64,000 bases of DNA from Arthrobacter terrae (GCF_015708085.1 NZ_JADNYM010000002.1:124001-188000), one strand, 5' to 3'. Counted from the stretch's first letter, positions 33,478-42,775 are shown. The notes: generated by a model not told the origin, from the sequence alone. A program made the numbers and translations.

Positions 33478-35034
33478 ATGGAAGAGGAGCAGATCCGCAG
33501 CAGTGAGGAAACCCGCATGCCGGGCCCTGACGTTGCCTCTGATTCCGCCGCTGTCCCTGACGCGGCCATCCGGGATGCCGCTGTGTCGGAGGCTGCGGTT
33601 GCGGCGTTGACGGTGGATTCGTTGTTCCCGCGCCTGGTCAACGCGCACCCCATGGCGTACCTCGCGAGGGAACTGACCGGCACTGTTGTTGATGACCTTG
33701 ATACCCCCGGGGCCGTCGCAGCCCTCGCGGACGCGGCACGGTTAGAGTCCTACGCCGCGGCACTGAAAGCCCGCCTCACGGTACGGATCGGGCAAACCGT
33801 GCTGGATGAAATGCCCGACCGGGCCCGCAACACCGTCAGCGGGCAATCCCTGGCCTACGCCACCGCGGTCAGCGAAATCGGGTGCGTCCTGCACCTGGCC
33901 GAACGGACCGCCGGATTCCTCCTCAACGACTCCACCACCTTGCTCGAGAACTTCCCCGCCACGTTAGCGGCCCTGACCGGCGGGGACCTGGACTACCAAC
34001 GCGTCCGCACCATCCTGACCCAGGCAGAAGGAATCCCCCTCCAGACACTCCCGCAATACGAAACAGCCGTCCTCCAACGCGCGAAAGAGCAAAACAACCC
34101 CCAATTAGCGGCCCGGGCCAGGCGGCTGCGCGAAACCCTGCACCCCGAAGCGTTCATCACCCGCAAAACCAAAGCCGCCGCCGACAGGTCACTGACCTTC
34201 CGGCCCGCCCAGGACGGCATGGCCTACCTCGAAGCGTTCCTCCCGGCCGAAACAGCCCTCGCCGCGTACAACACCATCACCGAAGCAGCCCAAAAAGCCC
34301 AAGGACCCAACGAACCCAGAATCCTCACCCAACTCCGCGCGGACCTCGCCGCCACCTACCTCCTCGGCCTCACCTGCCCCCACACCAACAAAACCGCTCT
34401 GGCAGAGGAACGCGCGAGCAACGACGGTATGAACGGTGACGGCACCAGCGGGGATGACACGGGCAGGAATGGTTTAGACGGGGACGGGCACAGCAGGCCG
34501 GGACGCAACGCCAACGGCCACCGCAACGGCGATGGCAGGGCATCAAAGACCGAGGCCCCGAAAGTTAAAGCGCAGATCATGATCATGATCCCGCTGTTCT
34601 CCCTGCTGGGCATCACCGACGAAGCAGCCGAACTCACCGGCTACGGGCCGATGCCCATCGAAACGGCCCTGGACCTCGCCAAAGACCAACCCGCCTGGTA
34701 CCGGATGCTCACCGACCCCGTCACCAACATCCCCGCCAAACAAGACCGGAACCTGTACAAAATCCCGCGGAAAACCCGTAAATGGTTACAGATCAGGGAC
34801 GGGACCTGCCGATTCCCCGGCTGCACCCGGCAAGCCCGCTTCACAGACACCGACCACACCATCCCCTGGCCCAAAGGACCCTCACAAATCGAGAACCTCG
34901 CCTGTCTCTGCAAACGCCACCACAAACTCAAACACAAAATGGGCTGGAAAGTCAGCCAAACCGGAAACGGCATCCTCACCTGGAAAGCACCCTCCCACCA
35001 GACCTACACCACCCACCCCAAAGACACCCGCTAA
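33478..35034 (+). CDS. DUF222 / HNH endonuclease-like protein (13E12-type family)
   Basis: 518 residues. The DUF222 domain fills about the first 300 residues. A Gly/Asp/Asn-rich linker (about 305-350) precedes a short region and a C-terminal HNH domain with CRFPGCTRQARFTDTDHTIPW, NLACLCKRHHKLKH. Members are multi-copy in actinobacterial genomes and have no proven role. The coding strand is strikingly C/A-rich and G-poor towards the 3' end, unlike its neighbours. It sits between two stable-RNA genes. Confidence 0.9.
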   Translation: MEEEQIRSSEETRMPGPDVASDSAAVPDAAIRDAAVSEAAVAALTVDSLFPRLVNAHPMAYLARELTGTVVDDLDTPGAVAALADAARLESYAAALKARLTVRIGQTVLDEMPDRARNTVSGQSLAYATAVSEIGCVLHLAERTAGFLLNDSTTLLENFPATLAALTGGDLDYQRVRTILTQAEGIPLQTLPQYETAVLQRAKEQNNPQLAARARRLRETLHPEAFITRKTKAAADRSLTFRPAQDGMAYLEAFLPAETALAAYNTITEAAQKAQGPNEPRILTQLRADLAATYLLGLTCPHTNKTALAEERASNDGMNGDGTSGDDTGRNGLDGDGHSRPGRNANGHRNGDGRASKTEAPKVKAQIMIMIPLFSLLGITDEAAELTGYGPMPIETALDLAKDQPAWYRMLTDPVTNIPAKQDRNLYKIPRKTRKWLQIRDGTCRFPGCTRQARFTDTDHTIPWPKGPSQIENLACLCKRHHKLKHKMGWKVSQTGNGILTWKAPSHQTYTTHPKDTR

Positions 35035-35093
35035 CCACCCACGCCCGCACCGGGGTTAAATCCCGGGGTCAAATTTCGGGTAAGCTGATTCCC

Positions 35094-35182
35094 GGCCCCT
35101 CATGTGGCGTCACCCTGTTGAACTCCCCCAGGACCGGAAGGTAGCAAGGGTAAACGGGCTCTGGCGGGTGCATGAGGGGTCT
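35094..35182 (+). ncRNA. ffs: Signal recognition particle RNA, small bacterial type
   Basis: GGCCCCTCATG at the 5' end pairs with CATGAGGGGTC at the 3' end. The conserved apical region GGACCGGAAGGTAGCAAGGG with the GGAA tetraloop and the internal loop recognised by Ffh is intact. Placement directly upstream of dnaX is common in actinobacteria. Confidence 0.95.
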
Positions 35183-35254
35183 TTACTTTAAATGGTTCCA
35201 CAGGTCTCCCACGTTGCCTGCGGAATGTCAGTTGCACCAGATAGGGTTTCACCT

Positions 35255-37945
35255 GTGACCGCTCCCACCGCTTTGTACCGCCGCTATCGTCCCGATTCGT
35301 TCGCGGACGTTATCGGGCAGGAGCATGTAACCGAGCCGCTAATGGCAGCGCTACAGAAGAACCGCGTGAATCACGCCTACCTCTTCTCCGGACCGCGTGG
35401 CTGCGGCAAGACGACGTCGGCCCGGATTCTGGCCCGCTGCCTCAACTGCGCGCAGGGACCTGCGGCCATTCCCTGCGGCACATGCGACAGCTGCATCGAA
35501 CTGGCGAGGGGCGGCTCCGGTTCCCTTGACGTTATCGAGATTGATGCGGCTAGTCATGGGGGCGTGGATGACGCGCGGGATCTGCGCGAGCGTGCCACTT
35601 TTGCGCCGGTCCGGGACCGCTACAAGATTTTCATCATTGATGAGGCCCATATGGTCACCTCCGCGGGCTTTAACGCTCTGCTAAAAATCGTTGAAGAGCC
35701 GCCGGAACACATCAAATTCATCTTTGCGACCACGGAGCCGGACAAGGTGATCGGCACCATTCGTTCGCGTACTCACCATTACCCTTTCCGGCTGGTCCCC
35801 CCGGAGCCGCTGATGGAGTATCTCGGCCTGCTCTGCCGGCAGGAAAACGTTCCCGTGGCGCCGGGTGTCTTGTCCCTGGTGATCCGGGCCGGTGGCGGCT
35901 CTGTCCGAGATTCACTCTCGGTGCTGGATCAGCTGATGGCGGGCGCCGGGCCGGCGGGTCTGGACTATGAGCTGGCCGTTTCGCTACTCGGCTATACGCA
36001 CGCCTCGCTCCTGGATGACGTCGTCGACGCTCTGGCGGCATCTGATGCGGGTACGGTCTTCAGGGCAGTGGACCGCGTGATTCAGACCGGTCATGACCCG
36101 CGGCGGTTCGTCGAGGACCTGCTGGAACGATTTCGCGACCTCATTATTGTCCGGGCCATGCCGGAAAGTGCCCATGCCGTGCTACGCGGCATGCCGGAGG
36201 ACCAGATTGCCCGGATGCAGACGCAATCCACGCAATTAGGTGCAGCGGAGTTGTCCCGCGCGGCGGACGTTACCAACACGGCGCTGACGGAGATGACAGG
36301 CGCGACGTCACCGCGGCTGCATCTGGAATTGCTTAGTGCCCGCCTGCTGCTGCCCGGTGCGGACCAATCCGAGCGGGGAATGGGGGCACGCCTGGACAGG
36401 ATCGAACGTCGGCTCAGCTATGGCGGCGCGGATGCATTACCGCCTGCTGAAAGTGCGACGGCGGATGGCAAGCCTGCCATCTCGGCTGCAGCCCGCAGGC
36501 CGGTAGTTTCCGCGGATACGCCCTCCGACAGCGCGGCAGCCCAGCGGAGGGACCCTTCTCAGGCCACGCCGGAGCCCTCGCCGCAGGATAAGCATTCTGT
36601 CCCTGCCTCATCGAGCCCAACACGATCGACCCCAGCGCAATCCGGTCCAGCGCACTCGAATCCAGCACCGTCGAATCCAGCACCGTCGAATCCAGCACCG
36701 TCGAATTCAGCACCGTCGAGTTCAGAATCCCTTGCTGACTCGCCCCGGCCGGCTCAGCAGGCACCAGCGGCTCAGCGGGCACCGACGGCTACCGGCGCAA
36801 CGGGAGTAGAGGTACTCCGTCGGGCGTGGCCCGAGATCCTGGACAACCTGACCAAGGTCAAGCGAAGCAGCTGGGCGTTGGTCGCGCCTAACGCGACCCC
36901 CCAAAGTTTTGACGGTGAGGTCCTACAGTTATCCTTCAGCACAGCCGGCCTGGCCGGAGCCTTCAGCCGCGGTGATCATGCGGATAACCTTCGCGCTGCC
37001 ATTCATAAGACCTTGGGGATGAATTGCCGGATCAATGCGGTCGCAGCAGATTCATCTTCTGCGGGTTCGAGCGCTGAACCAGACCCAAAAGCACCTACTA
37101 GCCTGGAAGTTCCGGCAGGCCTGCCTCCGGCTGCCGGGAAGATTGGGAGCGCCGCGGAAGCCGCAGGGGCTGCGGGAACTGCGGGTAACGCCGGGACTGA
37201 GGATGCTGCGGGTGCCGCAGCAAGACGTTCCGACGCTTCGAGCCGTCGGCCGGAGGAGGCACCTGGAGATGCCGCCAAGTCGAACTCAGTCATCTCGTCG
37301 TGGGGGTATGAGCAGGAAGAGCCTCCTCAGCACGACGAAGAGCCGGCACCCGAATGGGGCGCCCCTGAAGCAGCCCGTCCTGAGGCTTCATCACGGGCAG
37401 CGGCGTCGAGCCGACCAGCTGCGGCCAGCCAGCCAACTGCTGCCGGTAAGCGGCCCCCCCAGCCGAAGGACCCCGGCTGGGGGGCAATAGCCGACGCCCC
37501 AGACTGGGCGACGCCCGCAACGGTGTCGGCGTCGGTGCCCGCACCGGTCTCGGCATCCACACCGGTCTCGGCATCCACACCAGCACAAGTGTCGGCATCC
37601 ACACCCGCAGATAGATCCGCGAGAAGGGCTCCGGCCGGATCTGCCAATGTTTGGGTGGCAGATCCGTCCGTTTCCGCCGTACTGCCGGTCTCCAGCGTCC
37701 CGGCGGGCACAGACGCTGTAGCTGTCAAACCCAAAATGAGCCTCTATGAACGCCTCAAGAACAGCCCGGAGGCGCAGGCGGGACGGGTCGTCGCACCACA
37801 GCGCAAAGTAGACTTGCCCTACGTTGAGGATATTCCTAGCGCAGATGATGAGACCATCGAGACTTCGCAGCTGGTGGGGCGCGCTGCCGTCGAACGGATC
37901 CTTGGCGGCAGACTCATCGAAGAGCGCAGTCTGGGTGGTTCCTGA
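35255..37945 (+). CDS. dnaX: DNA polymerase III subunits gamma/tau
   Basis: About 896 residues from GTG 35255, where family similarity begins (TALYRRYRPDSF); earlier starts at 35192 or 35225 are possible. Clamp-loader ATPase with Walker A GPRGCGKTTSA, a zinc module (CLNC, CGTCDSC), Walker B IIDEAHM and sensor FATTEPDKV. The tau-like C-terminal half is long and of low complexity. It holds SNPAP repeats (15-bp DNA repeats near 36658-36720) and a VSASTPA repeat block (about 37525-37610). Confidence 0.95.
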   Translation: MTAPTALYRRYRPDSFADVIGQEHVTEPLMAALQKNRVNHAYLFSGPRGCGKTTSARILARCLNCAQGPAAIPCGTCDSCIELARGGSGSLDVIEIDAASHGGVDDARDLRERATFAPVRDRYKIFIIDEAHMVTSAGFNALLKIVEEPPEHIKFIFATTEPDKVIGTIRSRTHHYPFRLVPPEPLMEYLGLLCRQENVPVAPGVLSLVIRAGGGSVRDSLSVLDQLMAGAGPAGLDYELAVSLLGYTHASLLDDVVDALAASDAGTVFRAVDRVIQTGHDPRRFVEDLLERFRDLIIVRAMPESAHAVLRGMPEDQIARMQTQSTQLGAAELSRAADVTNTALTEMTGATSPRLHLELLSARLLLPGADQSERGMGARLDRIERRLSYGGADALPPAESATADGKPAISAAARRPVVSADTPSDSAAAQRRDPSQATPEPSPQDKHSVPASSSPTRSTPAQSGPAHSNPAPSNPAPSNPAPSNSAPSSSESLADSPRPAQQAPAAQRAPTATGATGVEVLRRAWPEILDNLTKVKRSSWALVAPNATPQSFDGEVLQLSFSTAGLAGAFSRGDHADNLRAAIHKTLGMNCRINAVAADSSSAGSSAEPDPKAPTSLEVPAGLPPAAGKIGSAAEAAGAAGTAGNAGTEDAAGAAARRSDASSRRPEEAPGDAAKSNSVISSWGYEQEEPPQHDEEPAPEWGAPEAARPEASSRAAASSRPAAASQPTAAGKRPPQPKDPGWGAIADAPDWATPATVSASVPAPVSASTPVSASTPAQVSASTPADRSARRAPAGSANVWVADPSVSAVLPVSSVPAGTDAVAVKPKMSLYERLKNSPEAQAGRVVAPQRKVDLPYVEDIPSADDETIETSQLVGRAAVERILGGRLIEERSLGGS

Positions 37946-38007
37946 CGGTTACTCCTTCCGCAGCCGTCGGCAGAGAGTTGAGACAACTCCATGACAGCGG
38001 CAGCAAT

Positions 38008-38035
38008 AGCAACCAGCAACCAGCAACCAGCAACA
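38008..38035 (+). repeat. Four 7-bp tandem repeats upstream of recR
   Basis: AGCAACC repeated from 38008, with the last unit AGCAACA. They fill part of the 106-bp dnaX-recR spacer. Confidence 0.85.
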
Positions 38036-38051
38036 ACAGAACGAGGTATGG

Positions 38052-38651
38052 GTGTACGAAGGAGCAGTTCAGGAGCTCATCGATGAGTTGGGGCGTCTGC
38101 CCGGGATCGGCCCGAAGTCCGCGCAACGGCTCGCGTTTCACATTCTCGAAGCGGACCAGGACGATATCAAGCGCCTGGTAACGGCTCTGGTGACGGTGAA
38201 GGAGCGGGTGAAGTTCTGTTCCATCTGCGGAAATGTGACTGAACAGGACACATGCAATATCTGCCGCGACTCCCGGCGCGACCCGACAGTGGTCTGTGTA
38301 GTTGAAGAGTCCAAGGATGTGGTGGCGGTGGAACGGACCCGTTCGTTTAGAGGCCGGTACCATGTCCTGGGTGGAGCTATCAATCCGATCGCGGGCGTGG
38401 GGCCGGAGCAACTGCGGATCCGTGAGCTGCTCACTCGGCTCAACGACAGCCAGATCGAGGAAGTTATCCTTGCCACGGACCCAAATCTGGAGGGTGAGGC
38501 GACGGCAACGTACCTGGCCAGGATGCTCAAGACAATCGGCATTCGCGTGACACGATTGGCCTCGGGTCTGCCGGTCGGCGGGGACCTGGAATATGCAGAC
38601 GAGATCACCCTCGGCCGCGCTTTCGAGGGCCGGCGCAGCGCCATCGGATGA
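38052..38651 (+). CDS. recR: Recombination mediator RecR
   Basis: 199 residues, the usual length. N-terminal HhH ([24 protein letters not shown]), four-cysteine zinc finger ([16 protein letters not shown]), Toprim domain ([30 protein letters not shown]), and C-terminal [26 protein letters not shown] start at 38052. Works with RecFO at gaps. Confidence 0.97.
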   Translation: MYEGAVQELIDELGRLPGIGPKSAQRLAFHILEADQDDIKRLVTALVTVKERVKFCSICGNVTEQDTCNICRDSRRDPTVVCVVEESKDVVAVERTRSFRGRYHVLGGAINPIAGVGPEQLRIRELLTRLNDSQIEEVILATDPNLEGEATATYLARMLKTIGIRVTRLASGLPVGGDLEYADEITLGRAFEGRRSAIG

Positions 38652-38858
38652 GAGTTTCCCAGCGACTTACTACTGCCATAACTTCAGCTGCGAGGGCGAT
38701 GGGCGATAAACTGGGGCCAGCCGCATACCGTGCGGATCTATGGAAACCCGCGCTGGTAGATGCCCGCCTGTTTCCAGCGAGTCGCGGTGTCGCGGAAACT
38801 CAGCGTGTAGAAGAGTCCTTCAGAAGATTGTCAGTGGTTAGCCGATGAATAGGCAGAT

Positions 38859-40145
38859 ATGAGCCTCATAGTTCAGAAGTACGGCGGATCTTCTGTGGCC
38901 GACGCCGCGGGCATCAAGCGTGTGGCACGCCGGGTAGTTAAAACCCAGCGTGCCGGCAATGAGGTCGTCGTGGTCGTTTCAGCGATGGGTGACACCACCG
39001 ATGAGCTGTTGGATTTGGCCTCCGAAGTGGCCGGGCGTCCTCCCGCACGCGAGCTGGACATGCTGATGACGGCAGGGGAACGGATTTCGATGGCGCTGCT
39101 GGCCATGGCCATCCACGATCAAGGCGGTGTGGCCCAGTCCTTTACCGGCAGCCAGGCCGGCATGATCACGGATGGGATTCACGGCAAGGCACGGATTATC
39201 GACGTGGACCCGCATCGCGTTCGGACCGCTTTGGACAAGGGAAACGTAGCCATTGTGGCGGGTTTCCAAGGTATGAGCCGGCAGACGCACGAAATCACCA
39301 CCATGGGACGCGGGGGTTCGGACACCACGGCCGTCGCGCTGGCAGCGGCGCTGGACGCGGACGTCTGTGAAATTTATACAGATGTGGACGGCGTTTACAC
39401 CGCGGATCCACGCGTCGTCAGCAGCGCCCGAAAGATCGATCGAATCTCCAGTGAGGAAATGCTGGAAATGGCGGCCTCCGGAGCGAAAATTCTACATCTG
39501 CGTTGTGTCGAATATGCGCGGCGGTTTGGACTCCCGATCCACGTGCGATCCTCATTCAGCGACCATGAGGGAACTTGGGTCCTGCCCAGCCCCGACGACA
39601 AAATCAAGATCTCAGAGGGAGTTGCTTTGGAGCAGCCAATTATCTCCGGCGTCGCACACGACCGGTCCGAGGGCAAAGTCACCGTCGTTGGGGTGCCCGA
39701 TATCCCCGGCAAGGCCGCAGAAATCTTCGGCATTATTGCCGGCGCACATTCCAACATCGACATGATTGTGCAGAATATCTCGACCCGTGGTACCGGCCGG
39801 ACGGATATTTCCTTCACTCTGCCCATGGTGGAAGGTGCCGAGGCGCTCGATGCGTTGCGTGCCGCACAGGATTCCGTCGGCTTTGATTCACTGATCTACG
39901 ACGATGAGATTGGCAAGCTCTCGTTGATCGGCGCGGGCATGCGGTCCAATCCCGGTGTCTCCTACAGGTTCTTCAAAGCCCTCTCTGATGCAGGCGTGAA
40001 TATCGATCTGATTTCGACCTCGGAGATCCGCATCTCCGTGGTGACCCGCGCGGACCTGCTGGACACGGCCGTGCGCGCCGTCCATCAGGCATTTGATCTC
40101 GACGGTCAGGACGAAGTGACGGTCTATGGTGGCACGGGCCGCTGA
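38859..40145 (+). CDS. lysC: Aspartate kinase
   Basis: 428 residues. The kinase domain starts [21 protein letters not shown]. Two regulatory ACT domains follow from about residue 265 ([35 protein letters not shown] and [42 protein letters not shown]), as in feedback-inhibited actinobacterial enzymes. First step of Lys/Met/Thr synthesis. No asd gene follows. The 207 bp upstream hold no gene I accept. Confidence 0.96.
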   Translation: MSLIVQKYGGSSVADAAGIKRVARRVVKTQRAGNEVVVVVSAMGDTTDELLDLASEVAGRPPARELDMLMTAGERISMALLAMAIHDQGGVAQSFTGSQAGMITDGIHGKARIIDVDPHRVRTALDKGNVAIVAGFQGMSRQTHEITTMGRGGSDTTAVALAAALDADVCEIYTDVDGVYTADPRVVSSARKIDRISSEEMLEMAASGAKILHLRCVEYARRFGLPIHVRSSFSDHEGTWVLPSPDDKIKISEGVALEQPIISGVAHDRSEGKVTVVGVPDIPGKAAEIFGIIAGAHSNIDMIVQNISTRGTGRTDISFTLPMVEGAEALDALRAAQDSVGFDSLIYDDEIGKLSLIGAGMRSNPGVSYRFFKALSDAGVNIDLISTSEIRISVVTRADLLDTAVRAVHQAFDLDGQDEVTVYGGTGR

Positions 40146-40162
40146 ACGTACCCGCTGACGGA

Positions 40163-40378
40163 TTATTCCGGCGGGATTTTACGCACTGCGTAGTGGTGAC
40201 CCTCGGAGTCTGTTTCAACTTCGAAGTGGGCCAGGTCCTCTTCGGAGGCCTTCTCAAAATCATCGTGCCGATGAACTACCGGCGTATCAGAGTCCGCTCG
40301 ATCCGCAGGCCCGAAGACTCGCGTCAAATGGTCGGTGAACCGCATGAATCTGGCTGTCATGGGTTGCTTGTCTGCCAT
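40163..40378 (-). CDS. Small acidic protein, paralogue A of a mini-protein pair
   Basis: 71 residues; the ATG at 40378 follows AGAAGGGG. N-terminus TARFMRFTDHLTRVFGPADRA strongly resembles ERFMRTTGKLRVIFGPASSS in the neighbour, and both end in a short strand-rich segment. Soluble, function unknown. It ends head to tail with the aspartate kinase gene. Confidence 0.75.
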   Translation of the reverse strand: MADKQPMTARFMRFTDHLTRVFGPADRADSDTPVVHRHDDFEKASEEDLAHFEVETDSEGHHYAVRKIPPE

Positions 40379-40502
40379 TGCCAACACCCCTTCTCTCATC
40401 CGTTCAGGTGATGCCCCACTGTGCCCAGCTTACGCCGGTTGGCGCTAAATGGCCCGGAATCGGGATCAGGACCGGAGGGGGCGGATCAGGTGGCCCGCTT
40501 GC

Positions 40503-40727
40503 TCAGCGCAATGACTGATCGTGCGCATCCTTGGGCACCAGATAGGTGCTGCCGTCGGGGCGTCGAACCGTCGTCCACTGCTGGGCCTGGAGCTGCTGGC
40601 GCTCCAGCAGCTGCTTATTCTCCTCAGTCATTTCATGGGTCAGCGAACTGCTGGAAGCGGGGCCAAAAATGACCCGGAGCTTACCGGTGGTCCGCATGAA
40701 TCTTTCTACGAAGCTTTTCTCCTGCAT
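40503..40727 (-). CDS. Small protein, paralogue B of a mini-protein pair
   Basis: 74 residues. GAGGGG precedes the ATG. The N-terminal half shares the RFM-T..L-V-FGPA pattern with paralogue A; the C-terminus (TTVRRPDGSTYLVPKD) could form a hairpin. It diverges from the MarR gene, and an 18-bp palindrome lies about 50 bp upstream of its start. Confidence 0.75.
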   Translation of the reverse strand: MQEKSFVERFMRTTGKLRVIFGPASSSSLTHEMTEENKQLLERQQLQAQQWTTVRRPDGSTYLVPKDAHDQSLR

Positions 40728-40777
40728 CTAGTCCCCTCGTTCGTGCAGTGGATGTCCAGAAGCTAATAGTATCGTGA

Positions 40778-40795
40778 TAGTTAGTGCACTAACTA
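40778..40795. promoter_or_regulatory. 18-bp perfect palindrome, candidate MarR/OhrR operator
   Basis: TAGTTAGTG followed by its exact inverse CACTAACTA, ending 17 bp upstream of the MarR start. Position and symmetry fit an autoregulatory OhrR-type box that may also control the divergent mini-protein gene. Confidence 0.75.
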
Positions 40796-40812
40796 GTGGT
40801 TACAGGAGAGAG

Positions 40813-41301
40813 ATGATGGACGAGACCGGTGACGAGCTTCGATTGGAGAGGCAGCTTTGTTTCGCTCTCAGTGTTGCGTCGCGGAGCGTGGTCAGCAGCT
40901 ATAAACCCGTGCTGGCGCCGTTGGGCCTCACCCACCCGCAGTATCTGGTGATGCTTGCGTTATGGGAGAAAAGCCCCCGGACGGTCAAGGACATCAGCGC
41001 GACCCTACTGCTGGAACCGGGTACATTGTCACCACTGTTGAAGCGGCTGGAATCGGCAGGTTTCGTCAGTCGCAGCCGGGCAGAAAACGACGAACGTGCT
41101 CTCGCCGTCCGGCTGACTCCCGCCGGCGCCGCCCTGCGCCAACGGGCCCTTTCCATACCGCGGACGATGGCCGCCAAGCTCGGGCTGAACCAGGCCGATG
41201 TCCAAGCCCTGCACAGCTCTATGACTTCATTGATCCTGGCAACTGTGTCCGCGGCGGCTCCGGGTAAGCGGGGGCCGGCGGCTGAGACAATGGAGTTATG
41301 A
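40813..41301 (+). CDS. MarR-family regulator, OhrR-like (redox cysteine)
   Basis: About 162 residues; starts at tandem ATGs (40813 or 40816) after CAGGAGAG. N-terminal LRLERQLCFALSVASRSVVSSYKPVLAPLGLTHPQYLVMLALWE is the OhrR pattern with the reactive cysteine; winged helix SPRTVKDISATLLLEPGTLSPLLKRLE and wing DERALAVRLTPAGA follow. OhrR proteins sense organic hydroperoxides. No ohr gene is adjacent; its stop overlaps the next ATG (ATGA), so it controls that gene. Confidence 0.85.
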   Translation: MMDETGDELRLERQLCFALSVASRSVVSSYKPVLAPLGLTHPQYLVMLALWEKSPRTVKDISATLLLEPGTLSPLLKRLESAGFVSRSRAENDERALAVRLTPAGAALRQRALSIPRTMAAKLGLNQADVQALHSSMTSLILATVSAAAPGKRGPAAETMEL

Positions 41302-42218
41302 CGGTTCCCCAGCTTGCCCTGCGCGCGCTTCAGCCTGGGCAGTGGATGCAACGGCAGCAGGCCCACGAGCAGCGGGTCGCCCAATATGCGGACCCCTATC
41401 TTCAGCGCCGCTCGGCCGGCTTGAAGCATCCGGTGGAAGATTTTCTCTTCACCTACTACTCCCACAAACCCGGGCAGCTTCGCCGTTGGCATCCTGGGGC
41501 CGGGGTTGTCCTGACCGGTCAGCAGGCCCAGGACAGGCTGACGTGGAAGCACTATCGGATCGCCGACGTCGTCGAACGCCACGCGGCCGGGCTCCCGGGC
41601 GGTTGTCCGGGTGTGGTCTTTGACGCCGAGTCCTTTTGCAGCGGGCGTCGGGAGGCAATTGACTTCACCCGGATGATTCTGGGGCGCACTGCCGCCCGCC
41701 CGGCCCAGTTCGGCTGCTTTGGACTGCACGAGTGGGCCATGGTCTATCAGCAGGAAAGCAACCAGGTGCGACACGACTATCTGTCATTGCGGCTGGGTCC
41801 TGCGGGGACGGACGAGGTAGTGGAGAAGAGCAGGATCCGCTGCACGCATTTTGATGCGTACCGTTTTTACACTCCGCAGGCAGCTCCCCTCAATGAGCTG
41901 GAGCCGACGCGGGAGAACCAGCGGGATCTGGAACAACCTGGGTGCCTGCACGCCAATATGGATCTCTACAAGTGGGCTTACAAGCTTAGTCCGGCGCTGC
42001 CAAGCGAGCTCGTTATGGACTGCTTCGAATTATCGTGGCAGATCCGCGCCATGGACATGAAGGCCTCACCCTATGACCTTGCCGACTGGGGCTACCCGCC
42101 GATCCGCATTGAAACAGCGGCGGGAAAATCGGCGTATGTGGCCCAGCAGCGGTATTTCAGCACCCGTTCCGCGCAGCTGCGGACGAAGCTGCTGGACGCG
42201 CTCGCGCCGCTGGGTTAA
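41298..42218 (+). CDS. 3-methyladenine DNA glycosylase-annotated family protein
   Basis: 306 residues. The region LKHPVEDFLFTYYSHKPGQLRRWHPGAGV is the hallmark of an actinobacterial family generally annotated as 3-methyladenine DNA glycosylase. I see no helix-hairpin-helix or AAG fold motif, so the activity remains unproven. It is translationally coupled to the OhrR-like gene, so expression probably responds to oxidants or hydroperoxides. Confidence 0.7.
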   Translation: MTVPQLALRALQPGQWMQRQQAHEQRVAQYADPYLQRRSAGLKHPVEDFLFTYYSHKPGQLRRWHPGAGVVLTGQQAQDRLTWKHYRIADVVERHAAGLPGGCPGVVFDAESFCSGRREAIDFTRMILGRTAARPAQFGCFGLHEWAMVYQQESNQVRHDYLSLRLGPAGTDEVVEKSRIRCTHFDAYRFYTPQAAPLNELEPTRENQRDLEQPGCLHANMDLYKWAYKLSPALPSELVMDCFELSWQIRAMDMKASPYDLADWGYPPIRIETAAGKSAYVAQQRYFSTRSAQLRTKLLDALAPLG

Positions 42219-42267
42219 GCGCGCACCCCTGCTTTTAGGCCGCGGCCACAGGCGATCGGGAAACGCT

Positions 42268-42564
42268 TCACTCATCCCGGCCGCTGGCGTACCGCCGCCG
42301 CGCGCTGAGCAGTTCCACTTCAGGATGTGCCGCGACCAGGCGTTCAGCGGCGTCGAGGACCTCCACCAGATGGCCCCGGTCCGCGGTGACCATGGCAATG
42401 CCGATCTGTGCCCGGCGCAATAGGTCCTGGCTTCCCGTTTCGGCCGCAGAGAGCTCAAAACGGCGGCGCAGCTCGCTCACCAATGGTCGCAGCACGGAGC
42501 GTTTTTGCTTGAGCGAATACGTCTCGCCGAGCAGAATGTCGAACTCAATCCAGCCGATCCACAT
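42268..42564 (-). CDS. DUF503 small protein (YlxP-like)
   Basis: 98 residues: MWIGWIEFDILLGETYSLKQKRS, a conserved start of DUF503 proteins, followed by IGIAMVTADRGHLVEVLDAAERLV. Members adopt a ferredoxin-like fold and in Firmicutes sit near ribosome-binding-factor genes. The long upstream extension of the frame is rejected because it is antisense to purS/purQ. Confidence 0.8.
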   Translation of the reverse strand: MWIGWIEFDILLGETYSLKQKRSVLRPLVSELRRRFELSAAETGSQDLLRRAQIGIAMVTADRGHLVEVLDAAERLVAAHPEVELLSARRRYASGRDE

Positions 42565-42699
42565 GAGTGCATCCTGCCGCTGCAGGCGCTTTATGGCAAG
42601 GAAGATTGGGCGATCGTGCGACGGCGGCGCTTGGGTTCGCAGCGTCCATCCACGTCCCGGTAGAATGGACAGGCAAGCTCGCGGAGCGCTGTCTTTAGT

Positions 42700-42716
42700 G
42701 GCCGGGGAACCCGGCC
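42700..42716 (+). promoter_or_regulatory. Stem-loop in the purS leader
   Basis: GGCCGGG (42700-42706) pairs with CCCGGCC (42710-42716) around GAA, 60 bp before purS and after a possible -10 TAGAAT (42661). No U-tract follows directly. It could be part of a leader that tunes purSQL; no named riboswitch class was recognised. Confidence 0.4.
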
Positions 42717-42775
42717 GCCCCAGCGTGAGACGGCACCTTCCGCGGCCCCTCTTTTTAACCTCAGGAGTTCGACGG

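Noticed and set aside
33296-35040. tRNA-Ser as integration site of a mobile element containing the HNH gene
   Set aside because: The HNH gene lies on the 5' side of the tRNA, there is no integrase and I found no duplicated tRNA 3' end.
38648-38848. 66-codon ORF overlapping the recR stop
   Set aside because: It starts in an ATGA overlap, but composition looks random, no domain is seen, and it covers the aspartate kinase leader.
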